Shown here: positions 32,719-42,600 of the stretch, in pieces | How the letters are laid out: each line of letters starts with the position of its first letter | How positions within the stretch are numbered: position 1 is the stretch's first letter | DNA from: Diaporthe sp. PMI_573 | Taxonomy: Eukaryota > Ascomycota > Sordariomycetes > Diaporthales > Diaporthaceae | Assembly: GCA_021399435.1 (NCBI GenBank) | Contig: JAJTUP010000023.1 | Span: forward strand, 682,001 to 746,000 | Direction of reading: 5' to 3' | Length of the DNA stretch: 64,000 nt | Made by a program: the position numbers and the translations under genes | The notes under the pieces: model-generated | The model's input: only the letters and a program-made list of their open reading frames with translations | Database searches by the model: none | What the model was told of the DNA's origin: nothing

Positions 32719-34599
32719 ATGGAACGTCCAGTCAATGCCTTCCGGATCAAACGCCAGGCGCATGCCGTGAGCCGGAGTGACGCTGGTTTCAATCCTTTCG
32801 GTCACATCTGGAACACAAAGGACCGGCGTCAAACGTGGGACGGCGAGGCCCAGCGTCGTCTGCCCGACGATGATGACATCGAGGCAGGTTCGCCAATAGA
32901 GCATTCACAGACCGCGCCGACAGGCGCATTTGGTACCTTCGGCCATGGCGAGGAGGGGAGGACAAGCAAGGATGGTGGGGCAGACCATGCCGGCCAAGAC
33001 CGGGAACGGGAACGGGAAAGGCCCGACAGCTCAGGCGACACGGTTGTCGCCTCCCAGGCCCCAGGTTCCGACTTCACCGCCGTCGACACAGGAGCGCAGA
33101 TGCGCAACCGGGCGCGACTCGAGAAGGAGCCTGTCGACTCACCCGCTTCCAGCCCTGCAGACGAGCCGAAGAAGAAGAAGGAGCACCGCATGTTCAAGAA
33201 CGTCCAGCCCAAGGAGCCCTTCACCGTGGGAAACCAGATCCAACGCACCCTGTTGAGCTCATGGATCAACATACTGCTCTTAGCCGCCCCTGTCGGCATT
33301 GTCCTGGGTGTCGTCCCCGACATGAACAAGATCGCAATCTTCGTCGTGAACTTCATCGCCATTATCCCCCTCGCAGCTCTTCTGGGCTTTGCTACTGAGG
33401 AGATTGCCCTGCGAACCGGTGAGACCCTTGGAGGTCTTCTGAATGCTTCTTTCGGGTATGTTGTACAGATCACCTCCGCCATCTATGAATGCTGACCAGG
33501 GCAGAAACGCCGTCGAGCTTATCGTGGCCATCATGGCGCTGGTTAAGAATGAGGTCGTCATCGTGCAGACTTCACTTATCGGCAGTATCTTGTCTAACCT
33601 GTTGCTTGTCATGGGCATGTGCTTCTTCTTCGGTGGCCTCCGCAGGCAAGAGCAGTACTTCAACGTGACAGTTGCCCAGACTGCCGCCAGTCTTCTGGCT
33701 CTCGCCATCGCGGGTATCATCATTCCTACAGTCTTCGACCGGGAAACCGTTCTTCCGGACGCATCGACAGCCGCGCTTTCTCGAGGCACATCAGTCGTCC
33801 TGCTCTTTGTTTACGCGGGCTACCTGTACTTTCAGCTCAAGACCCACCATTCTGTCTTTTCTGAGGAGAGCCAGAAGGTGCCCATGCGGCCTAAGAAGAA
33901 TGACCTGGGCCCCGGGGCTATCAAGAGGGGACTCATTGGCCCGACAGGACTGGTTGGTATGCCCGGCCACCATGAGGAGGAGGGCAGCAACAACAAGAAG
34001 CTCCAGCAAATGCTCAACGCGGACCCAAGCATCAACGACGAGGAGGGTGACGAGGAGGAGCCCCAGCTGTCTTTCGCCGTCGCTATGGGCACCCTGGCTG
34101 GGTCCACTGTCCTCATTGCCTTCTGTGCCGAGTTCCTGGTCGACAGCATTGACTATGTGACCACTCAGGGTGGCATCAGCAAGGAGTTCCTGGGTCTCAT
34201 CCTGCTTCCCATCGTCGGAAACGCAGCTGAGCACGCCACTGCCGTCACGGTCGCCATCAAGGACAAGATGGATCTCGCCATCGGTGTTGCTGTCGGCTCG
34301 AGCATGCAGGTCGCACTGTTCCTGATCCCACTCCTCGTTATCATCGGATGGGGTATGGACATCGATGCGATGGGCCTCAGCTTCGACGTCTTCCAGGTTG
34401 CAGTTCTGTTCGTGTCGGTGCTCTTGGTCAACTACCTGATCGGCGACGGCAAGAGCCACTGGCTGGAAGGAATGCTGCTGATGTGCCTTTACGTAATCAT
34501 CGCAGTCTGCTCGTGGTGTAAGTTTCAACCACTCTATCTACGGAGAAAAGGACTGCGCGCTGACAATCACTAGACTATCCCGCGGACGAGGCTGTGTAA
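32719..34599 (+). CDS. VCX1: vacuolar Ca2+/H+ exchanger (CaCA family, VCX1-like)
   Basis: Moves Ca2+ into the vacuole in exchange for protons, keeping cytosolic calcium low. Three exons join in phase: 32719-33455, 33505-34517 and 34574-34599. The introns are GTATGT...GGGCAG (49 nt, GCTGACC branch) and GTAAGT...CACTAG (56 nt, GCTGAC branch); the last exon supplies only the tail YPADEAV. The first CAX alpha-repeat motif is rebuilt across intron 1 (GETLGGLLNASFG-NAVELIVAI), and the second is GLILLPIVGNAAEHATAVTVAIKDKMDLA. There are about ten to eleven hydrophobic segments and an acidic loop in the middle (EEGDEEEP). The first 165 residues are hydrophilic and probably cytosolic. The ATG at 32719 is the first in frame; an additional upstream exon starting near 31818 (MSDNK) was considered but no phase-compatible join was found. 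Confidence 0.93.
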
Positions 34600-35526
34600 A
34601 TGGGCTATCGCGAACAAGTCTGCCGGATTTAACAGCAATCCCAAACGATCAAAAAGAAAAAAAACAACCAAAAAGCCAGATCCAAAATACCTGTACATGT
34701 GTCGATATAAAATGTATACAATAATGCACTCAGCACCCACACTTGCACTTTTAACGACCTCGAAAACCACAAAACTTCAACAAGAGATTGCGGCACGTTT
34801 CGGTAGCGGAGTCTATACCCCAGTTGAGCAATCGCAATGAACGACCACACATATCGGGCGTTGGAGGCAGCAATGATCCTTTCTATCTTAACGACACAAC
34901 CTTCTGTTCAACTTGATCTGGGTATTTGGGGGGACGTGAGCCCTTCACCTACGACATTCCACTTTTTACTTTCTCTTCAGCGGTTTTATTCTTGGTTCAT
35001 ACACACAATTCATTTTTGACTCAATTTTTCTAGAAGGGGTTGTGGTTTTCTGCCTTTGTGGACGTTGATTAGTGGCAATGGACGTACCGTTCAGAATACG
35101 GAATTAGGATATGAGGAGGAGAGGGGCTTTTTGTGACCCGAAGGAGAGATGGAGATACCTCGAGAGTGTGTCGGTGGTCGTGAGAACAAACAAATGAAAT
35201 ATCCTGACGAAACAATGCTTCAAGGTTGCTCAATGCGCACGTGTGAATACCCATTAAAGTGATGGATATGGGTAGCATGGGAAGAGTCTGTACCTTGTGG
35301 GAATTGTGTGCCAGAACGTGCAGGCATGGCTCTGGGGCTGAGAAGACCTAACCTAGACAGTGTCTTGGACGGGACATCTATAATTTATAAGTATTTCTCC
35401 CCCAGTGGGCTACTTTTGGCACGTCTTGGTTATTAATTAGTCGGCCGCCGCGTGGAAGCCATCTTGGGAGGAGTTTAGATGGGACATATTCCTGGCTCCT
35501 ACCCGCTACACTGACTGGGGGTTATT
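34600..35526. other. intergenic up to the retrotransposon insertion
   Basis: Downstream of VCX1; no gene recognised. The last five bases, TTATT (35522-35526), are one copy of the target-site duplication of the Copia element. Confidence 0.5.
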
Positions 35527-35682
35527 TGTCACGGTTTCGAGCAGGGCTATCAAATAGAGCAAGTGAACTGGTATTCTAATCTACAGACAATGGGGGGCTC
35601 TGAGCATGGTTATATGCTCGGGGACTAATGGCGCTAAGCTAAAAAGAGCGTAGTAACGATATAGAGCCCCTGATTCGTGACA
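35527..35682 (-). repeat. LTR of the Copia element (3' LTR with respect to the minus-strand element)
   Basis: 156 bp, less mutated than its partner. By eye the two LTRs differ at ten positions, all transitions. Only one of these (TA here, CA in the other copy, in GACTAATGG) has the A/T state in this copy. Confidence 0.93.
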
Positions 35683-35982
35683 CACCCCCTAGATGATAAA
35701 GTCGTCTATAACAATCGTAGGCTTGCTATTATGGTATTTTGGCCACAATAGGAGCATTTGCGTACCTGAATAGAACAATGGGAAGCTTAATAAAACAATA
35801 GGAAATGAATAGGCAACTGCCACAAGCGCTTTCTACGCTTAAATATACACTTAAACCCTTCATGCCCTGGCTTTTAGTACTCGTTTCTAGTAATTCTAAG
35901 CAGCCAACCCTCTTTTTCTGTGTGTTTTCAGACACACACATATATATACACAAATACACACATATATATATACACACATATA

Positions 35983-36675
35983 ATGCCGTCCCGCTCGGAG
36001 GTAACAAGCGCGTGGCTAGTGGCCCGAGCTGCTAATAAAGTGAGCTTAAGCTTGAAGGAAGCTGTGTTTCGAGTGTTTTGTTGACTTTAGAGTAGGGTAA
36101 GGCGGTTAAGAAGGTGGTGGTCCCTCCCCGTGAGGAGGAGGAGGAGGAGTTGAGCTCTTTAGACGATGAGGACATCCCTGCCTACGGGGCTTGTTGCGCT
36201 GTTCCCTGCCTCGGGTGTGTGTGGTCTGCTCTTGCGGGTAGCTTGGTGGGTACCTGCTTCGAGCAGGTCAATCCTGGCTGCTTAAAGCAGTGTCTGTAGT
36301 ACTCGTCCGGGCACAAGTACGAGCCGTCCCCCGCACGCGCTATCGCCGCTGCCAACAAGCTCACCAGGCTCCTCAAGGCCGGTGGCTCCCCCTGTATAGG
36401 TACTCTTTTGTCCTTTAAGAAGCTCGTATTGCTAATCCTTCGAGTAGCAACTCGCTAACACGTGCTATATAGTGTGTAAGCTGCTTGCCGCTCTTGAGGA
36501 GGAGCTTAGAGAGGAGGAGGAGGAGGGTAATGATAACAAGGACGAGTAGGAGGAGGAGCTCGAGGAGGAGGAGGATGATAATGATGAGCCTATAGCTATC
36601 AAGAAGGAGCACGCTGCTAACAAGCACAAGCTCAAGGAGAGCCTCTATACCCTGGTTAACCTACTCTTTGAGTAG
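35983..36675 (+). pseudogene. non-Copia gene remnant inside the element, antisense to pol
   Basis: Between the RNase H region and the adjacent LTR lies about 1 kb of normal base composition with its own plus-strand coding signal. From an ATG at 35983, or more clearly from about 36093, the frame reads GKAVKKVVVPPREEEEEELSS, then a Cys-rich segment (CCAVPCLGCVW...CFEQVNPGCLKQC) and HKYEPSPARAIAAANKLTRLL. An intron at 36400-36472 (GTACTC donor, CGCTAAC branch, TATAG acceptor) joins it in phase to CKLLAALEEELREEEEEGN and a C-terminal KKEHAANKHKLKESLYTL, ending at 36673-36675. Two in-frame TAGs (36297-36299 and 36547-36549) interrupt it. I do not recognise a named family. The intron argues against it being part of the retroelement's own genomic RNA, because it lies antisense to it. 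Confidence 0.55.
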
Positions 36676-36689
36676 GTAGTCTTGGGGGT

Positions 36690-39600
36690 AACCCTAAAAA
36701 ATTCAACTATCTTATGTTTTTTTAAGTACCCCTACTATATCCTAAAGATTTAAAGTCCTCTTGAAATACTTAAACTAAGCTTATAATAATGGTTTCGTTA
36801 GCTTATCTACTAGTATAAGCTCTATAGGTAAGTAGAGTACCTAAAAGGTCACTTTTATATATTCTTATTTTAGCTATATATTATATATATCTATATGGTA
36901 AAGCTTAGTTATTACTCTGTTATACTTACCTATAACTAGGTAAATAGTCTATTAGTTATTATTATAGAGATTCTATATACTAGCTATATTAATAGCAAGC
37001 TTGGTAATTAGTCTCTTTAATACTATTAGCTCCTTTCTAGTATAAGTAACTCCTAGAAGCTTAGCTTTAGTAATAGACATAGTAACTATATCTTACTAAG
37101 CTACTCTTTAATAAATTAACCCTTTATAGAGTATTATAGTATACCTATAAGACGATCTCCTAGTTTTCTTATTATCTATAAAAGAAGTATCTATTATAAA
37201 AATAAGTATATCCTCCCCTTAGTCCCTATACCTAATAGAGAGTATATAGGTTCTAAATAAGTAAGAAATATACTGCTTAGCTGCTACTAGGTACTATGGT
37301 CTAGGGTTGAGTAGGAAAAGGGATAGCTGAGTAGCTGTAAAGGCTATATCTACTTGAATTATAATTACTATATATAGAATTAAGCCTACTTTTTCTTAGT
37401 ATGTCTTAACTTACTCTTTTATTACTTTTTTTTTAAATACTAAAAGCCTTATAGCTAGGATTAGGATGCTTAGAAATAGGCCTTCTACTAAGTTGTAGTA
37501 CCTTGTAATCTTCTTAATATATAAGTCATAGACTAAATATAGCCTCCAAGCTACTTAATCTTACATAATTTAAACTCCAAGATACTACTTAGTATCCCCT
37601 TAGTCTTTTACTTTATATACTTACTTTAGCCTATTTATAATAGCTAGAGCTTCTACCTTATCCTTTTTATGGTAAAGAACTAGGTAGTTATTAATAAAAA
37701 ATACTAGAGTAATAGTTTTCTACTTATTTTAAAATAGGTAGCTCTTTTTTAGATTTACTAATAGACTAAGCTTCTAAAGTATAGAGGTGAATTCTTTATA
37801 TTAAAGGAGTAGAGTATCTTGTAGCCTATAGACTGCTTTATATAGCTTAAGGTACTTCCTAGCTTCTTTAAATCTTTTAGAGAATTTAGTAAATACTGGT
37901 TTTCTATTAAGTATTGTATTTAGAAAAGTATTAATTATATTAAATTACTTAATCTCGAGATCGAAACAAGTAGCTATAGCTATTATAATTCAGAATGATT
38001 TAGTAGCAAGCGTAGTAGTATATATACTTTAGAGAGTATTGATAGGCTCTATATCTCTGTATACTATAAGACATACTTTACTATACTCTAAAAAACCGTC
38101 TTAATCTTATTTATATAAAAAAACCTACCTAAGTAGGATAGGCCTCCTAACTACTTTCAAGTACTTGATTATCTTCTAGGCTCCTATTTTAATTTAATTC
38201 TTTAGCTTGGCGTGAGCTGCTGGGATGAGGAGGTGTTTAGTAGGGTGATTCTGGAGCTCTTTCTAGTTATTAGGTGGTAGAGTGAGCAGCTTGCTTTAAT
38301 GTAGCCTCTACTTGCTAGGAGGTAGACTAGTGTTGATTCGAGCTGCTAAATGCTAGTATACTGTAGTATATAGTATAGTATAGAGAGTTATATATACTTA
38401 GTCTCCTTCTTTTAGTACTTTTAGCTGATTAGGTATAAAAGTATTAAAGAAAAGAGACTAGTTATGAGCTCTAGGGATATTGATTAGTCCGTCTTTATAG
38501 AGTATCGTAGTAAATATACCCCCTTTTTCTAGGGGTATTCCTCTTTATTATCTGCTCCTTTAAGTAGGTAGAGGAGTTGTTTATATTTTTTAAGTTGTGG
38601 AAGGCTTGATTTCTAGTAGTGGTGTTGCTTTTATATGTACTATAATTATATTCTTAGTGTGTACTTCCTTAAAGGAAGGGCTCTAAGTAATTTAGGTACT
38701 TATTTCTAAAACTTTAGTATTATTAGCCTACTTGTTAATAGGCTGAAAAACTCTTATAAGGCCTTCCTTATTACTAATACCCCTAGCTATAAGTAGCTTA
38801 GGTGTGCTTTCTAGGCTTGGTAAAAACTATACTATGCTTTCTGGGCTTAGCGCTATGCCTTCTAAGCTTAGTAAAAACTATGTAGGTAAGTAATCCCCCA
38901 CTACCCCTAAGCTTGTAAGCTATCTACTTATAAGCTTAGAAGGCTAATTACTTAGTCTCTACTACTTAGGGATTTTAAGTATCTATCTAAGTAGTAAATC
39001 TATTGTTATTTTCTTGGTTTTTATAATATGAAGCATAACTTCCTCTATCTCTAACATGCTTAATAAGTTATCTTCCCTACTTAAGTTATAAAAGAGTATC
39101 TTATTAAAAGCTATATTCCAGGTTTAGATTACCTAATCAAGCTTAGAAACCTAAATAAAGTAGATATTTGAGGCTAAATAGCTTATAAGGTAACCTATAT
39201 ATGCTTAAGGTTTAACCTTAAAAGCTTTCCTTTATTAATTTACTTCTTAATCTTTATCTAAAGGGTATGCTTAACAGCTATAGACGTATATTCCTACCTA
39301 ATCTGGGTAAAGGTTAGCTATAAGCTTATATATATATAATGGAGTATACTAGTGAAAATACTAAGTAAACTAGGACTTAAGAACTTGAATAGGTAACTAC
39401 TATATATTGTTTTATTAAGGAGATTAATTATATAAAAAGGTAGTAGCTATACTTGTCTATAGCTATATATACTCTAGTAGGTTTACTAAGATATATATTT
39501 TTATTAACTTTGTGATTACTTCTTGACTAGTATACTTAGAACCTCTATTTAGTTTATAGGTAAAGGTTAGTATAAGCTTGATTTTAATTCCTTCCTTAGT

Positions 39601-41985
39601 ATACTAGACTTAATATTTAGTACTACTATACTTAGAAATAACTAAAATATCATTATCTTATTAAATTTTATAGATAGTAAGCCTATACCTCCTTAATACT
39701 ATATATATAAAGTTTCTAAGTATAGAAAATACATCTTCTATAGCTTTTATTCTAAGAGGGGTTCTAAATAAAATACCAGAAAATTCATCCTTTATTACTA
39801 GAAACTAATTTAAGCTATTTAAGCTATACAGGAAATCAAATAGATCCTAGCTAATACACTAGAAAGAGCGCTTCACGTAGTCTTTTAGTACTTGTTTTGA
39901 TATAACTTACTTTACATATACTAAAGAGCAGTACTTATACTAAAGACAAGCTATTCCATTTATCTTCACTCCTTATACAGCCTACACTAGTACCCTTAGA
40001 GCTTCTAGACCTAGATAACCTATTCTTAAGTACCAGAGCTACTCTAAGTCTTCTTATACTAGTTTCTATTACACAGAAATTCGTCTTAGCTTAGAAATTA
40101 CCAGAAAGGTTACAATCCTAGCCTTACTAGTTAGGAAGCTTAGTCTATTCAAATAAGTAGATAGTAGCTTGTATTTAATAAAAACTAGGTTATAGTAGTA
40201 CTTAAGTTACCTAAGTACTACGCTCCTTTTCATTATTCCACTCCAAAGCATACAGTCATACCCAGAATACTATACCTTTAAGCCTAGCAACCAAGCTTCT
40301 AAGATAATATTTACATAGAAACCTTCTACTATAACTATATCTAAGAGAATAAGGTCTACAGTATTAGGTCCCTCTACTAAGCTTAGAACCTTCTTAAGCA
40401 CCCAAGTCTCTCAACTAATAATTAGGAAGCTTATCATTCCAGCTTCCACAGTATCCCCCAGCTAAGCAGCTTAAAAGCTCCCTAGTATAAGGAGATCTAT
40501 AGTATTAACTAGATAAGAAGCTCCACAGTTATTAATTAGGGTACTCTCTAAAAGCTAATGTAGGGTAGTGTATACCATAGAATAAACCACAGGATGCTTG
40601 GAAATGGCTTTCTCTTAAAAGAACGTGTTAACATTTCTAAGATATAGGCTATCTTTACTCTTTTTACTATCTTTTTACTAGCTTTAGCTTATTTACCCTA
40701 TATTAGTAAGCTTAGTACTCAGCTTAGACTACTTTTCCTTCTTGAGCTGCTTTTAAATAGCTAGGGCTATAGTAGGGGTTAGAGTATTATATCTAAGCTC
40801 CTTAGCCCTTAGAGATAATCCTTTTATAGCTTGTTTAAGCTAAATATACTACTCAGGTAGCTAACTATGAATAGAGTTTTCATTCCTTCTACAGGGGTAC
40901 TTGAAACCTTGCTTTTACTAAGAGGTAGAGTTAGGTGCTCAAGCACTAGTCTTAGGGGCTTAAGTATTAGACTTGAGAGCTCCTTCTAATGTAGTAAACA
41001 TACCTGGGTCTTTTAAGTATCTAATTAGTTTGTTAAAAACACTATTAAACTATTTACCTATCTCTTTAAGTATAAGAGGGGTTCTACTAAGCTTGTTATC
41101 TTAAACAAGGTCTTAAATTACACAGCTTACCTATCCTAGAGCTAATCAGGCTCCTATAGCATAAATAAACTCCTTAGTAGCAAGTATGCTATTAACCTTA
41201 ACAAGCTAGTAGGCCCTGGTGCATTCATATGCTTAGAGCTACTAGGTATACTACTTGATAGAGTCGATTCCTTCTGTTCTTATACTAGAGAGGTATACTT
41301 AGTATTCTTTAGCTACTATTATCTTTAAGCTTATTTCTAAGGGCTTAAGGCTATCTTTAAGGGCTTAGAGGAGGTTTTTTAGCATAGCTCCTCTATTATT
41401 TATTACTTAAATCTATGCTAAAGTAAGTAGGGAATTATTAATAGATTAGTTTACCTAATTAAGGATAGTAAGCTCCTTATTAGAAATAATAGATGAGACT
41501 AAGGAGATTTTAGCCTAGGCCTTATAGTGCTCAGCAAGCTCCTTCTAGGTGTCTTTAACATTAGGTTCTTCTAGCTTAAGCAGCCGTGGGCTATGCTTTA
41601 TAATAGGAAGCTTGGATTTCTCCTACTCGATCGTTTTGTATATATAGGCTGTTTAAGAGTTGACTTACTTCTTATTAAGTAAGTTATCGAGATTCATATA
41701 CTTGGGAAGGGATAAGGTTAAAGTTAAGCTAGTAGATTCTACCTTAGGGTTAATAAGCTCCTAAATTCCCTTAGCTTTTGAGTTAAACTATAGCTAAAGG
41801 TATTATGTTGGGAAGCTCTTTTAATCCTTTAGGAGTATATTTCTAGTAGGGATATAATTAGAGTTATTAAATAAAGATATAGTAATAGAGTAAAGATGAT
41901 GAGAAAACAAGCTGCTAAATGATGAGAAGACTGTGCTCGAAAACGCGTGTCTAGGGGAAAATCAAGTCAGAGCCGGGCTTATAAC
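36690..41985 (-). pseudogene. RIP-degraded Copia gag-pol internal region
   Basis: Expected order on the minus strand is gag near 41.5 kb, protease and integrase, reverse transcriptase near 37.7 kb, RNase H near 37.2 kb. Only the reverse transcriptase and RNase H parts could be recognised by eye. The rest is AT-rich with stops in all frames and is inferred from position. Sequence right after the LTR on the minus strand (GTTATAAGCCCGGCTCTGAC) is the primer-binding-site position; I could not match the tRNA. Confidence 0.8.
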
Positions 41986-42141
41986 TATCATGGTTTTAAG
42001 CAGGGCTATTAAATAGAGCAAGTGAACTGGTATTCTAATCTATAGATAATGGGGGGCTCTGAGTATGGTTATATGCTCGGGGACCAATGGCGCTAAGCTA
42101 AAAAGAGCATAGTAACGATATAGAGCCCCTGATTCGTGACA
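41986..42141 (-). repeat. LTR of the Copia element (5' LTR with respect to the minus-strand element)
   Basis: 156 bp; starts TATCATGG where the partner has TGTCACGG. It carries nine of the ten LTR differences in the A/T state, several at CpA sites (CA to TA). Confidence 0.93.
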
Positions 42142-42146
42142 TTATT

Positions 42147-42600
42147 TCACAAGCTGTTATTGCTCTTTAAGACCAAGTTCGACTTGTGATGGGGCCCAGC
42201 TCAGCTCCGAATAACCCAAACTCACTCGCATCTAACTCGAACGTTCCTTCTCGACGTCTTATGTTGATCTGGTCACCCTTGAAGACAAGTCTCTGAAGTG
42301 GAATACGGGAATATGAGATCTGCGGCCGCGAATTTGATACGCTACAGTGTGGGCAAAAAATGCCCAATACACTTATGCAAAAATTAGTAACAGGTTTGAG
42401 TCTTTACATCTAGCAAGTTTGTCACACTGTGGGTTGGGTTGTTGGCCGTATGACTTGTTTGCATTGCTTCTCAGATATTTCCGAGGCAGGTAGATGATTC
42501 CACCCCGATGGACAATATCTCTCGTGATGAGAACACTTGACAAGATGAAGAACGACTTGATATTCGCTGACCACATCTACACAGCAGCAACGCCCGCCCA
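42147..42600. other. 3' flank of DBP10 adjoining the element
   Basis: About 450 bases between the target duplication and the DBP10 stop codon. No gene; base composition returns to normal immediately outside the element. Confidence 0.5.

Larger units (their letters stand above)
35527..42141 (-). mobile_element. Ty1/Copia LTR retrotransposon, full length, RIP-degraded
   Basis: A 6615-bp element bounded by 156-bp direct LTRs that begin TGTCACG and end CGTGACA, flanked by the 5-bp target duplication TTATT (35522-35526 and 42142-42146). Coding strand is minus. In reverse complement at about 37680-37735, the reverse-transcriptase active-site context reads LVFFINNYLVLYHKKDKVEA; the usual V-D-D has become I-N-N, consistent with GAT-to-AAT transitions. 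At about 37080-37290 the RNase H region reads AAKQYISYLFRT and DTSFIDNKKTRRSSYRYT, a clear Copia signature. A purine-rich tract (CTAGGGGGTGTG on the minus strand) abuts the LTR at 35683. From about 36.7 to 42.0 kb the DNA is very AT-rich and TpA-rich, with stops everywhere, as RIP produces. No open gag-pol remains. The element sits about 460 bp from the 3' end of DBP10. Confidence 0.95.
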
